Positions 1 to 17,650 of a DNA stretch of 64,000 nt are shown here, piece after piece (within the stretch, counting starts at the first letter, position 1; the number at the start of each line of letters is the position of its first letter). The stretch lies in assembly GCA_002105175.1 (NCBI GenBank), contig MCGE01000007.1, positions 1,860,001 to 1,924,000 of the forward strand, given 5' to 3'. Made by a program: the position numbers and the translations under genes. The notes beneath the pieces were generated by a model. That model made no database searches. It was given only the letters and a program-made list of their open reading frames with translations, and had not been told where the DNA came from. Source of the DNA: Absidia repens (lineage: Eukaryota; Mucoromycota; Mucoromycetes; Mucorales; Cunninghamellaceae).

Positions 1-581
1 TCAGGAACTTGTTCACTATCATTTTCGTCGTCATCCTCATGATCTTCCCAAGTTGCCGCTGGCTCATCATCATGACCATCTACTGCTTGTATGGGGTGTT
101 GCGCATGGTTACCGTTGTTATCCATAGAATTAGAAGAATGGGTCAGTCGCCATTGCCTTTCAACCTTGATTTCCTCCTCAGTCCAGTCAGGCAGATGGTG
201 TACCATGTATTCCTTCATAGATATCAGTCCATCCTTGTCGCTATCAAGATCTTGAAAAGCACGCCAAACAATAGTGTTGACATGGGATGCATCGGAAGAC
301 ACATCTCGTTCCAGTCCATAGATTGCACGCACTTCGTGGTCATTCCAATAGCCATCCCTGTCAAGATCATGTAGCTTGAAAAATGTCACTTCGTCCGATA
401 TTTCAATATGATGAGTGTTGTCCATGTGTCTATAGAATATCGAAAAAATCAATGAGAAAGAAAACCAAGCAAGACCTTTGTACTTTTATTGGTTGACTTA
501 CTCTTTTTCAAACTTCGTAAAGGTATCAGCCGCAGCTAGTGAGGAGAACAGAAACACGGAAGTGATAAGAAAGCGCTTCAT
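1..581 (-). CDS. Ssp120-like EF-hand secretory-pathway protein (3' end off window)
   Basis: Exons complement(<1..429, 502..581). Exon 1 gives an N-terminal signal peptide (MKRFLITSVFLFSSLAAA, cleavage likely after the Ala run); the GTAAGT donor and TAG acceptor join in frame to read KFEKEHMDNTHH. Exon 2 carries two EF-hand loops, DLDRDGYWNDHE and DLDSDKDGLISMKE, each with the acidic residues expected for calcium binding. The spacing and the phrase VTFFKLHDLDRDG resemble yeast Ssp120, a secretory-pathway partner of the cargo receptors Emp46/47; nucleobindin-like proteins are the alternative. The visible tail is acidic (EDHEDDDEND). The start at 581 is chosen because it begins the signal peptide; the upstream in-frame ATG at 704 would add a 41-residue hydrophobic leader unlike the family. 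The coding region runs off the left edge, so the C-terminus and any retention signal are unseen. Confidence 0.75.
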
Positions 582-1037
582 TGCAAGAGAAGAGGCCCGT
601 TGTGGTGAGAAGAATAAAAGAGAGGAGGAGTTGTGTCCAACCAGAAAATAAAATAAAAAATAGACCAATAACCGGGATTTGAAAATATAATTGTCAACCT
701 GCAAATAGAATCCGGTGCTCAGGGGAATTGAGATTATACCGAAAAGTCATTTGTAAAAAAATTAGCATATATCCCATGGTGTCATCATCGGACAACAAAG
801 CAATATAAATTCATGTCTACGTTGGAATCGGTGACCAATTTTGTCAAATCGCATCACGACACTAGAACACCACAATATGCATCACCACTTTCAAAAAAAA
901 AAAAAAAAAAAAAAAAGGAATACACAACAAACAAAATGGCAACAATAAAGGGTTTTATTTTTTGCAAGACATAAAACTAGTAGCCACAAGATAACCTATA
1001 CTTCAACAAAATAAACTACACTAATGTTCATGTTCGT
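582..1037. other. Intergenic: 5' region of the EF-hand gene and 3' region of ECHS1
   Basis: No coding frame with support. It holds an A-tract of about 26 nt near 893-918. On the minus strand an AATAAA-type signal (TTTATT on the plus strand near 955) is a plausible poly(A) signal for the enoyl-CoA hydratase gene. Confidence 0.6.
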
Positions 1038-2512
1038 TTATTGGTTGGTGAAGTTAGCCTTGCGCTTTTCAACGAAAGCAGCCATACCTTCCTTTTGATC
1101 GGCCTGAAGATGTCAAAAAGATAAAAGTTCGAATTCCGTTAGTGTGTCATGTCAAATAAACCAAATCAGGATTTAAGTTGTAACTTACAGTGCCAAAGAG
1201 AGCTTGGAAGAGAATACGTTCCCATCTCAAACCAGCAGAAAGAGGAACTTCGAAGGCTATATTCAATCAAACATAAAAATTTAATGATTAGTACTTCATA
1301 CTCCTTTTTGTTTTCCTATTGCATAAAAACTTACATTTGTTGACAGCTTCCTTGGCCATTTGGACAGAGGGTTGACCCATGCTGGCAATCTTTTCAGCAG
1401 TCTTCACAGTTTCATCTACAAGTTCAGCGGCGGGGACGACCTTGCTAACGAGACCTATGTAGAAAGAAAAAGCAATTCTCATGTAAGTAAGCCGCTTTTT
1501 TATTTGCCATGTTCCTTAAAATTTTCTGTTCACTTACCCAAGGAAAGAGCTTCAGTAGCATTCAAGTTAACGGAACCAGTGAGAATCATTTCCATAGCCT
1601 TGGATTTACCAACAGCCTTAACAAGACGTTGGGTACCACCAGCACCAGGAATGACACCAAGCTTGATTTCGGGTTGTCCAAACACAGCCTTTTCACCGGC
1701 GTAGATGATCTATTCGTCATTTTTTTAAAAAAATCAAGTTAGATATAGGGCCCCGGACATTCACTTGTTTATGCAAATCCAACAAGAAAGAAAAAAGCAA
1801 ACTTACATCGCACATCATAGCCAATTCACAACCACCACCAAGCTATCAGACAACAACAACAACAAAAAAGAAGATGAGTAAAAAAGAAGAAAACATCTTT
1901 TTCTTTGATAATACTTACAGCATAACCGTTGACAGCAGCAAGAATAGGCTTCTTAATTTCAGTCATTTCAGCCCAGTGACCCAAAAAGTTGTTCTTGTAA
2001 GTTTCAATGAAAGCCTTATCCTTCATTTCCTTGATGTCAGCACCAGCTAAATATACATGGAGTAAAGAAGTTAGTTACACGTTTAATCCAATATCACAAT
2101 TCACTTACCAGCAAAGGCCTTTTCAGAACCAGTGATAACAACAGCACCAATGTTATCGTTGGTATCGTAGTTGCGAAGAGCTTCGTTGACTTCCACAAAG
2201 AGGTCACCACATAAAGCATTGAGGGCCTTGGGGCGGTTCAAGGTAATCAAGCCAACCTTACCGCGAGTTTCGGTAAGAATGTGAGAGTAGGACTTGTCAC
2301 CAGTTTGAGCCTCTATAATATATATTTATAAATAAAAGATTGAGTTGGTCATGCTATTTGAAAAAAGTTGACGCGTTTAGTCATCTTGTTTGCACATTTC
2401 CAAACTTACGTCTCAAAACAAAGCCAGTGCTGAAGGCACGGACACCAGTTTGGGCAGTCTTTTGGGCAGTAAGAGGCTTGGTGATAGCAGAGCTGAAGAA
2501 GGTTCGGAGCAT
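1038..2512 (-). CDS. ECHS1: Enoyl-CoA hydratase, mitochondrial (short-chain crotonase)
   Basis: Exons complement(1038..1103, 1189..1256, 1335..1454, 1538..1709, 1807..1842, 1919..2046, 2109..2312, 2410..2512); 897 nt, 298 residues. The enzyme hydrates trans-2-enoyl-CoA to 3-hydroxyacyl-CoA in beta-oxidation and in branched-chain amino-acid breakdown. Crotonase hallmarks are present in order: the oxyanion-hole segment AAGADIKEM, then [13 protein letters not shown] and [19 protein letters not shown], which hold the two catalytic glutamates. The C-terminal FVEKRKANF is also typical. The N-terminus ([17 protein letters not shown]...) is basic, lacks acidic residues and reads as a mitochondrial presequence. 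Length matches human ECHS1 (290). The 36-nt exon 1807-1842 encodes the conserved [12 protein letters not shown]. Confidence 0.97.
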
Positions 2513-3808
2513 GTTAGTGTTTTGACAAAAGATAAAAAAGTGTGAGAAAGAAGGGAAGAAATGTTTTTGATGCCTGCCCTTTTTCTTTTTTTTTGCACAC
2601 TGAGTTTTAATCCATAATACAAGCTAACGTATTCATCACCCGGCTTGAACTACTATTTTCACATGGCACAGCTCCCCAACTACAAGTAGCTCACTAATCA
2701 ACATCCAAATATCATCGTCAGTTCCATCCTCCTCGCAAGGATGTGATTACTGTTTACTTTTGTATTATTATCAAAAATTGTTAAAGCCATCTTTTAAAAT
2801 ATTAACTGAATATCTTCCAACCCCGATAGTTTTCCCACGGTCGCCCCTTCCTCTAAAGACATGACATATGAGGGGCAGTTATTTGAAATATACACTATCA
2901 CTGACAATATATATAATCTATTCTCTTAAGGGAAAGAATGTAGTATATAAAATAAAATAAAGGTATAAGAAAGAGCATTTATTACAACAATGACGCATAT
3001 CCGAACTACAGTGGCGGTCGTCACTCCATTGAGAACGAAGCTTGTAAAAATATAAGTGATGCACGTCTCACATTTATTGGTAAGCTTCTCGTTCCGGTTT
3101 TTAATGCTGTTTCACTGTTTCATCGCGAATTTGCATTTTATTCAAATCAAACGTTTCTCATGTAAATAACGTGAATATATTATCATCAAAATGAAATAAA
3201 ATAAGAGAATATAGATCTAATATAATATTTAAGAATTTGCGTTGTTCGCTTATGTACACTAGAATAAAATTGGTCTGGGACTGCACGTTAACATACAAAA
3301 CAAGGCCAGTCTTTTCAAACTCCAACCAGTTTGGCTGTTTTCGATCAAAACCAACCCCAGACTTACTATTTATTCCCTTGACATATTCCTAGCACAAAAA
3401 AAAAGACCATTCCAGTCCCACCGAAAAACATAAGAACCAAAAAAATAGAAAACACAGCCAGAATATAAGATATTTTTTTTCCCTGGGCACCCCTGGAGTA
3501 AATTCGCCTAAATCTACCTTCCGTCCCGTCATAGGTTTTCGTGATTCTCCCCCCCCTTATTTTTTTAATCCTAGTTCTAAATTCCTCCACCCCAAATACC
3601 ATGAATACCGAAGATGCCCCAATTCTGTCCTATAATAGTAAGCACCTAATCTTACTAATCAAAAACACGGTATGATAGCAAACACTCCAGAATAAAAATT
3701 CAAATCTTCGATTTCAAAGTGTTTATTCAATGCAAGAAGAGAAAAGATGTCAATGATTTGTATACAAAAGGGTAAAATAAACATCTAAGCTATAATATAA
3801 TTTCTATT
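2513..3808. other. Intergenic, no gene recognised
   Basis: AT-rich, with several in-frame stops in all frames. A minus-strand frame at 3366-3602 (78 codons) has a hydrophobic stretch but no upstream signal or homology I can see, so I do not call it. The left part is the promoter of the hydratase gene and the right end the 3' flank of DUG3. Confidence 0.5.
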
Positions 3809-5494
3809 CTAAGAGACCAATGAAGTAGCAGTGCCACCATGTTGCAGCAATTGATCTTCGGTTTGTGCCTTTAAAAGCTGAGCCATAGGTTCCGGTATCC
3901 TTACATCTTCATCGCCAACCTTGATATCCAATCCACGATCCGCAGAATAAAATTTGTCCTTGATAGGTTGTAATAACACATTCAGCTTTGGAGTAATCAC
4001 CATGATATTGTTGGTAGGAATGGTAAGCCAATCTGCCTTTTCAAATGTCAATGGCTCTACATAAGCATAAAGAAAAAGTCGTCAATATCACAGTTGTTTG
4101 TTCTTGATTTTGCCATATATTTCGCCTACCACTAGCAATAACAACCATATCCTCACGTCGGTCAGCTTTGATCATTCGATAATGTCCAGGTCGATAGCAT
4201 TCAAATCTTGTTCCCGATGAGAAATATAACGATGCCGCTTCTTCTGTTCTGCTGCTAATATATCGTACACAAACTACACTATCCCCATCCGTCACTGCGA
4301 AGTTCAATAGAGAGGGCTATAAACCAACAACAACAAAAACGAAGTAACATCAACAATACATGAGTACAGTAACTTTAGCATATTCCTTTTCCTTTTTGAT
4401 ATTACCTCCGTGATGCCTAATTCTTCTGCCCATGCATTGAGTTGCCCAATAGTTTTGATCATCGCTTCTTTTAATTCTTGATGTTCAAAATGATCCGCTT
4501 CAGGATTTGACAACTAAAAGTGAGAAATAAAAAATGGAGTCAGTGTAAATAAAAAACAAAGAACAACCGTATTATATGACACCATCCATCCATTCGTTGG
4601 CATCATCGTCGCCCCCCCCTTTCACTTACAAAACTGAGAAATAATGCAAAAGCCCATTCGGAATCAGCGCTACCTTGCACAAATAAAAATAGCTTTTCGG
4701 GTAAGGCGTTCACCAATTTGCGTTTCAACTAAAACGATAACAAGGTACGTTACGTTAATCTTCCTTTTTGAGAGTTCCATATTCCTACATGTGCCATACC
4801 AAATCATCCTCGCCCCCTTACCTTGTCAAATTGAGCAATTCCACCATTATGCATCCACATGATTCGGCCATAACTAGAATAAGATCGAATACTAATCATC
4901 AGAAAACCAATCGCATTGCCAACATGATATCATCATCACACTTACTTCCAAGGGTGACAGTTTGCTTCAGTCACCGCACCAGAAGTGCTTGCTCGGACAT
5001 GAGCGAAGACCAAAGGACTCTTGATTTTTTCAGCCAGGCGTACCAAGTTGGTATTGTTCCAAGCAGGCGTGACCGAAGTAAAAATGCATGGTGTAATGCG
5101 CTTCTCTTTGTCCATTTCATTGTCGTACCAGCCTACTCCAAATCCATCCCCTGTTCAGTTTCGTATAATATAGAGCACCCCAAAAAAAGTATCAATGAGC
5201 ATACATTATTCCAATACTACTACAGCCATGCCCACTTTTCTGAAGATTTTTTTTCAGTCTTTTACCGTTTAAAGGTCGACGATGATCTAATCTTAGTTTC
5301 GAATCAAAGGACTGACTATTCAAAGTTTTTTTTTTTTTTTTTTTTTTCAAAACAATATATATATAAACAAACAGCACAATAGATCGTTCATCAAATATTG
5401 TTGGGACTTACTTGACAATAGAATGGCTTGGGTAGGTAATTAAGTGACCTAGTAAGATCGATTGTTTTCCTTTGTATACTAAAAGTCGGCACAT
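3809..5494 (-). CDS. DUG3: Class II glutamine amidotransferase Dug3 (glutathione degradation)
   Basis: Exons complement(3809..4056, 4130..4316, 4406..4513, 4630..4728, 4822..4873, 4946..5150, 5266..5315, 5412..5494); 1,032 nt, 343 residues. Dug3 is the amidotransferase half of the cytosolic Dug2-Dug3 complex, which removes the gamma-glutamyl group from glutathione. The protein starts MCRLLVYKGK: once Met1 is removed, Cys2 is the N-terminal nucleophile of class II amidotransferases, which fixes the start. NQSFDSKLRLDHRRPLNG, GDGFGVGWY, HVRAS, NCHPW, MHNGGIAQF, GSADSEWAFALF, LNFAVTDGDS and EPLTFEKADW follow the yeast Dug3 order. Residues 60-290 hold the catalytic fold. The ABCC transporter downstream could handle glutathione conjugates, but neighbouring genes in this window are otherwise unrelated, so no operon-like link is implied. 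Confidence 0.95.
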
Positions 5495-6095
5495 GAGTAA
5501 GGAGTGTTCTAAAAGAAAGAGAAAGAAAGAGAGAGAGAAAAGAGATACAAATTTCTGTTCAATTTTGCTTGAAAAAATGTCATCAGCAGGGTCCAATCAG
5601 AGACGACTCAGATATTCTTCAAACACCGCACATGTCACTTGGGCTTGGGGAACGCGAGATACATTGGATCAAGTATCCGACTAAAAAGGTGAGTCAAGCT
5701 AATAAAAAAAAGGAGTTAAATAACTAATAATAACAACAACAATAATAAGGCTTTATTAATACAGTCGTTGACGATCGCATCTCTGTATTAATACTTTTCC
5801 CATTAAACGAGGTTCTATTATCCAGAGCATCGTGGAGGTTAATTAAACCCTGATATAAACCGTCTAAAGCCGCCAGCTACCTGCTTATATGCTCATGATA
5901 GCTTTATCAAACTATATATCACCAACTTCGTTTTTCAGCCTCTATATACCATCTATAATCACACATTGACAACCAACTGAAGTTTCAATAAATTGTTTAT
6001 TTAGTACACTTACAAAATACATCTCATATCATAATAAACTACTAATAACTAAATAAAGTAACTAAATATATAACTAAATACTGTCATTCTTGATA
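5495..6095. other. Intergenic between ABCC transporter 3' end and DUG3 promoter
   Basis: No supported gene. TTTATT at 5997-6002 (AATAAA on the minus strand) is a good candidate poly(A) signal for the ABC transporter, about 95 nt past its stop codon. The right part is the DUG3 promoter. Confidence 0.5.
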
Positions 6096-12502
<6,407 letters not shown>

Positions 12503-13076
12503 TATCAATAAAAATAAACAAACAAGAAGAAAAGAAGGGAAAGAAGCGTATCTAGCGAAAAGAATACAGAATTGCTCCAGCAGCAATAAAATATCTTCTC
12601 AGACAAAAAAAAAAAAAAAAAAAACAGAGTTGTTTCAGCAGCAATAAAAATATAAATTATCTTCTCCGACAATAAAATATCTTTCTAATAGGTGTTTTTT
12701 TTATTTTATTATTTTGCATGAATACAAACAAATATAGTATTATTATATTTTTTTTTTAAAAATAAAATAAAATAAAAATAAAACAAAAAAGAACTATCAT
12801 ACTAGGAACTAACTAGGGGTCAGACATTAGCTTTTTTCTATAAGGGATTTTCTTGCTTTTTTGTTCTTTTTCTCTTTGGTTTTGTCGCAATAAGTCTGAT
12901 CTTCAGCAATGCAATCGATAAAACGTGATTTTTGAGTATTGGCAGCAATCTGTAATGGATTTAAATCGATTGGTGCCATTACTTCGTTTGATTTTTTTTG
13001 TAATGGGAACCCGTTGGGCATTTTGATGGATAAGCTGTTGCATCGTTCACCACATGGACTATCATGTGTACATAGA
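12503..13076. other. Intergenic; A-tracts and an orphan open frame
   Basis: Left part is the promoter of the ABCC gene. An A-run of about 20 nt lies near 12604-12624, and an AATAAA-rich stretch at 12700-12790 may serve as the poly(A) region of the next gene. A minus-strand frame at 12827-13096 (89 codons, Lys-rich end) is open but is in a different frame from the gene model upstream; see findings. Confidence 0.45.
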
Positions 13077-14069
13077 CTACCAATATACACCATCATTCTT
13101 GAATGATAGGCTCCATAGGTGCAATTTATTACCTACGGTTGACCAAAAAAAAAAAAAAAAGGGGAAGGTTGATAAAATAGACATCAAGTGGTCGATTGTT
13201 CAGTTTTACTAATTACCAGCCGCGTGAACAAAGAAAACCTTGATTTTGCGGAAGCGGCTGACTGACGCATATGGATATTGATCAGCGGTAGATTTCAGCA
13301 TGGCCACTGCACCGAAGGCACCTTTATGATGATCAAAGCTGATCTTCACCTTGTCCCTGCAACCAAACCCACTAGACGTTTCCAGCAGCAAGATTTCGAG
13401 TTTTTTCTTATCAAGAAGCCGGAATACCCCATCGGCCTTATATTGGTATCGGTCATCCTTGTGCCTACCGACATTTTCAAGTTGCTGGGTCATCGAATTT
13501 AACGTTGTTTCACCAGGAAGAAATCCACAACCAGATACATTGGCGGCAGCAACAGCATCAAAGAAAGAGCCATCAAACACAGACAGTGTACCGCTAATAG
13601 AATAGTATGTAGAATAGTCTACCGCAATAGAATAGTATGCAAATCAACGTATGATTGAAAATTGCTTCACCATCCGTTAAATCGTGTCGGGGCTTGTACA
13701 TGGAGTACCTATCAAAAAAAAAAAAAAAAAAAAACGAAAAAAGAAAAATTAGCTTGCATCCTTTCTCTTGTATATTAAATAGTTGCCTCTCTCATTTCAA
13801 CTTACACTGCAGCGAATAGATCCTCCAAAAATTCGATAGCTTGGTATTCATCAGTGCCGTCGTCAAATTCAGGGCTTCGTTTGATTGATTTTTTCGATTC
13901 AAACAGAGTGGTCTATAAATATATATTTGTAAAAAAAAAACCAGAATAGGAGCACTATTTTCAATGGAATATATAAACTTACACAATCAATAACGCCATC
14001 AGCTGCTGGACCTTCCCAATCCATGTGAGTTTGAATGAGTATTGTTCGTTGAGGGGCATCTTCGGTCAT
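13077..14069 (-). CDS. Uncharacterised protein, possibly a short member of a multicopy fungal family
   Basis: Exons complement(13077..13132, 13217..13593, 13649..13708, 13806..13912, 13983..14069); 687 nt, 228 residues. No function is recognised and no catalytic motif can be named. The middle segment LEILLLETSSGFG...KVKISFDHHKGAFGAVAMLK and the end KVFFVHAAGNKLHLWSL look like a multicopy Mucorales family, but that is recall and not checked. All exon joins keep frame. Intron 3 (13594-13648, 55 nt) has an unusual GTTGAT donor and consists largely of a dispersed repeat motif; without that intron the frame hits stops. The TAG at 13077-13079 follows DGVYW and may be a premature end. There is no signal peptide or membrane segment. 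Confidence 0.55.
13594..13648 (-). repeat. Dispersed CTATTCTA motif forming intron 3 of the uncharacterised gene
   Basis: Read on the minus strand, the intron contains ACTATTCTATTGCGGTAG followed by ACTATTCTACATACTATTCTATT. An almost identical 41-nt block, about three mismatches by eye, lies on the plus strand at 58996-59045. Looser relatives lie at 16095-16135 and 42645-42680 inside R1 composite copies. The removed piece runs from GTTGAT to CTATTAG. Confidence 0.6.
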
Positions 14070-14115
14070 TATTTAAACAGTAGAATTGATATACCGTAGA
14101 GAAGATGATAGCTTT

Positions 14116-14148
<33 letters not shown>

Positions 14149-14382
14149 GGGGGTGGGCTAAAAAAGTAGAAGTCAGCAGCGCAGAGTTGACCCATTTTCA
14201 ACTAACCTCTGACCCAACCTAACATTCTCGACTGTAATAACGTAAATGGGGAGGACTGCATGGCTTCAATTTTTGACGGAGTCAGAATTTCCAAATTCGC
14301 CGCCCATGAATATTTTAGTTTGTTTTTTTTTTGCCTCGCCTTTTTTTTTTTTTTTTTTTATTTCATCGAAACTCAATTTACC
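14070..14382. promoter_or_regulatory. Divergent promoter region between the uncharacterised gene (-) and the CCDC124 homolog (+)
   Basis: About 313 nt separate two start codons facing away from each other. It holds an A-tract of about 25 nt at 14120-14145 and T-tracts at 14323-14359 just 5' of the CCDC124 start, which could be a nucleosome-free poly(dA:dT) element. No TATA box is obvious. Confidence 0.5.
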
Positions 14383-15414
14383 ATGGCCAAGAAAGGTGGA
14401 AATAGTAAAGCCGAAGCTGCAAAGGAAAAGAAGGCTGCCAACAAGAACGAAAAGGATCGTGCTGCCAAGGCTAAAGAAGAAGAAGCCAATGCCGAAAAGT
14501 GGTCTCAAGGTGCCAAGAAAAGCAACAAGAAGGAAAACGAAGCTGAAAAGAAGGTATGTAAGACGCGTAATGGGTACCACTTGTTTGTTATAAAAGTTAA
14601 CCAGACTATTCTTTAGGCTGCTGCTGCTGCTAAGAAAGCCGAAGCTGCAAAACTATTGGTAAGAGGAATCTATTGTTAATATTGTTTATGTACCGAACAT
14701 ACTAACCCCATCTCTCTTATTTTTTTTTTTTATATAGGCTGAAGAAGAAAAAGAACTTGCCAAATCGAAACCCAAGGTTAGTGGTGCTGCCAAGAATGCT
14801 GCAAAGAAATCGGCCAAGGTTGATCAAGCTTCTGCTGCTCGTCGAACCATTCCTGAATTCTCCGCAAGTAATATTGACGATGCCCTTGATTTATTGTCGT
14901 TGAATGAAAGTGGTGCTGTCAAGGCAAAGGATATTGAAAAGCATCCCGAACGTAGATTCAAGGCTGCTTTAGCAGCATATGAAGAAAGGTAAGAAGAGAT
15001 AAATAGTGATATGAATGCAATCCTTACAAACGGGGGTTTTTATGTACCTTTTGTATCTTATATTTTATAGGGAATTGCCTCGATTCAAGCAAGAAAATCC
15101 TGGTCTCCGTCTCAGTCAATTAAAGGATCTCATGTACAAGGCTTTCCAAAAATCACCAGGTACTTTTTTCTCCCCTTCAATTAAACCCATTGAACTTATT
15201 TTTGACAACTCAACATTTATACTTTTATTTTTATATAGAAAATCCTTTCAATCAAGCAAACATTTTGGCCTATAATGCTACTCAAGAAGATGCTAAGACA
15301 TTGAAAGGTAAGTACATACACATAAAATGTTTAACAAATATTTACTAACAATTATTCTATTATATCGTATTAGCCGACAAACGCAAGGAAATTGAAGATC
15401 GTCTTCGCCATTAG
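14383..15414 (+). CDS. CCDC124-family ribosome-associated coiled-coil protein
   Basis: Exons join(14383..14553, 14617..14658, 14738..14988, 15071..15159, 15239..15307, 15374..15414); 663 nt, 220 residues. Residues 1-100 are a highly charged Lys/Ala/Glu coiled coil starting MAKKGGNSKAEAAKEKKAA. The C-terminal half matches the conserved CCDC124 domain: RRTIPEFSASNIDDALDLL, KHPERRFKAALAAYEER, LPRFKQENPGLRLSQLK and KSPENPFNQ. In animals CCDC124 binds idle 80S ribosomes; S. pombe Oxs1 is a relative linked to stress transcription. The ATG at 14383 sits in ACCATGG and gives the usual N-terminus. A poly(A) signal AATAAA lies at about 15542. Length is close to human CCDC124 (223). Confidence 0.93.
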
Positions 15415-15894
15415 AACTTACTTCACCCTATCTATTTCATCTTATTGTCTTCATATCACCTGCATTAGCATAGTTTGTACATTTATCACACCCCCTCCTC
15501 ATTATTTAATATAGTTTCGTGGTTACTTTTCAGCTTCGAAAAATAAAGAATTTTTTTATATTGTATATTGTATATTGGAGCTTTTTATTTATTTTAAAAA
15601 TATATGCTTATCGTGGAACATAAGCAGGATAGTTGTGATGGTATCTATGAAAATAATGTGGGCATGAACAATGTTGTTATACATGAGCAGTGGGCTAAGG
15701 AGGGAAATTAAACTGGAAGTGCAGTGAATAAAACGAACAAGTGCGATAATACTGTGCGCAAATATTGGGAATCAAGACAGTGAGTGATACGTCAGTTTTT
15801 TTTTTTTTTTTTTTTTTTTTTACACGCACCCGCACTGTATGTAGAATGTGGGTATACCTATTCGATGAGGTAAACTAACATATGAGAGATGGTA
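15415..15894. other. Intergenic, 3' flank of the CCDC124 homolog
   Basis: Nothing coding. It contains the poly(A) region of the upstream gene and a T-tract of about 25 nt at 15796-15820 just before the R1 composite repeat. Confidence 0.5.
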
Positions 15895-17405
15895 TAAGAC
15901 CAAAATGTCAAGACATATTTTATTCAGACGTAGATATAAAAACTATGGCAATTAAGCTAAACTACGTAGATTCATGTTTGTTCCATGACACCTACCTGAA
16001 GTGAGGCATTTACGGTGTGTGGATATGCGGGTGTGCGGGTTTCTTGTTGTAGAATAACAAGTCCGTAATATCAGCTAGTACAGTCAAAGATGATATGCTA
16101 TTTTATGCTGAGTAACATGCTATTCTACAATAAGGGGGGGGGAGAGTATAAACTAAAGCTGGCCGAATTGCTCCCATGGCGAGTATAAAGCCAACATCAA
16201 AAGAGAACAACCATGCTGCCAATATTGAATGACAACAGTCAATTTTATGGAATGATAACCAACTTAATGATGATGTTGATTGTTGCAAAGAAGAAGAAAA
16301 TCAAAATGGAAGGGGCAATGGGCAAAAAAAATAATGATCATCGCAACCCAACCGTCATGAGAGCAACCACAAAATACATTTCAAATTCCGCCCACGTGAA
16401 TATTTATTTTCGCCCGTTTTTAATTTTTTTTTTTTAATTTTTCTTCACCTTTCAACTTTTTGAGGTTACGGTGATCTTAGATTAGTGTCAGGACTAGCTT
16501 AGAAGGAATTTCAGTTTAGGGATTACAAGATGCATGGGGAAACCCTTTCATTTTAGGATCTAGAATTAAGGACCACAATTAGTTGGCCCTTCATAACCGT
16601 CATTAGCGTAGTCTAGTGTTAGTTTGTCCATAGTTTGAATCTACATCTAAATAAAGCGTATATCTTTTTACTTTTTTCACTGAAAAATGTCCCATTAGTC
16701 TGTCTCATGTCTTTTGCAATAGATCCTTTTTTTTATATTCCCATCCCCCATCCTTGATTAGTGTTGACTATTCTTCAGATACCCCATTAGCTCCCCTCAT
16801 TCTTCCACCGGTAGATCCTTCCATTTCAACCATTGTTGGAATGAACTTCACACTTTCAGTATTAGTATATGCCAATAGGCTTCAATAAAAAATGTCTTTC
16901 TTTTAAAACTATCCTCTGACTCATCGAGTAGATAAAACTGCCAATTTTGTAGTTGTTTTCATGTGTACCACCAAAACATTTGCTTTCTAGTTCATTCACT
17001 ATGACTGCGCTCCCCCCCCTAATGACCCAGTCCGACGGACGGTCTTAGATCACTTATTGCTAAAGATAATTATACTTCCGCTAGACCAATCATATAATGA
17101 ATCTAGACCATGCTATGCATGTAGTTATTGATATATATAATTTTGTAGTGTCGTATTCTCATATAGATCAACCTAGGTCGTGACACCATCATGACCCTCA
17201 CTAGACTGGATGTATTATATATATCCAAAACTCGCTATTTTCTTTCATTTTTATGCATGCGGTATAATAAAAAAAGAAGAAATTTCCAAACTGGAGTCAG
17301 TTGAACACCATGAGTCGCCGATGAAATGAAAAATGATAGGGGAAGCGTCAAACTTCATCAAAAACCACATTACAGCAACCTGCGTCTAACACCCAGTGGA
17401 AATTG
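15895..17405 (+). repeat. R1 dispersed element, copy A (extended, about 1.5 kb)
   Basis: Core 16379-16672: CCGCCCACGTGAA box, T/C-rich tract, GATTAGTGTCAGGACTAG, the conserved GATGCATGGGGAAACCC block, then CATAGTTTGAATCTACATC and AATAAA. The segment 15910-15965 matches the reverse complement of the core's 3' end, so the unit has inverted ends about 750 nt apart. The whole 15895-17405 stretch is colinear with copy D (42455-43895), including ATGATGTTGATTGTTG before the core and TCATCAA.AACCACA near the right end. No protein-coding capacity is seen. It is probably a non-autonomous transposable element or LTR-like remnant. Confidence 0.75.
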
Positions 17406-17650
17406 GATATAACAAATTGTAAGCATCAAAGTTTTACTTTATGGTCTTGCTAAACGGCATGATAAAAGTAACGTTTTCTGCAGTGACAAGGTCAAAATAC
17501 GATGAAGGATACAAAAAAATTGATAAAACTTTATTGAGCGAAACAAATACAGCAACTTGAAAAAAAAAGAAAACCATCCATATACAATATATCTGTTTCT
17601 AATATCTAAAAACTAATTAAATGGAAGGGGTGATACTATATATATATATA

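Noticed and set aside
9..374. Plus-strand frame of 121 codons at the left edge
   Set aside because: It is the antisense of the EF-hand exon, which has paired calcium loops and a spliced signal peptide.
3366..3602. Minus-strand 78-codon frame with a hydrophobic end between DUG3 and ECHS1
   Set aside because: No homology I recognise, no nearby promoter or partner exons, and the DNA is low complexity with C- and T-runs.
4768..5382. 204-codon plus-strand frame over DUG3
   Set aside because: Antisense of conserved Dug3 exons and their introns.
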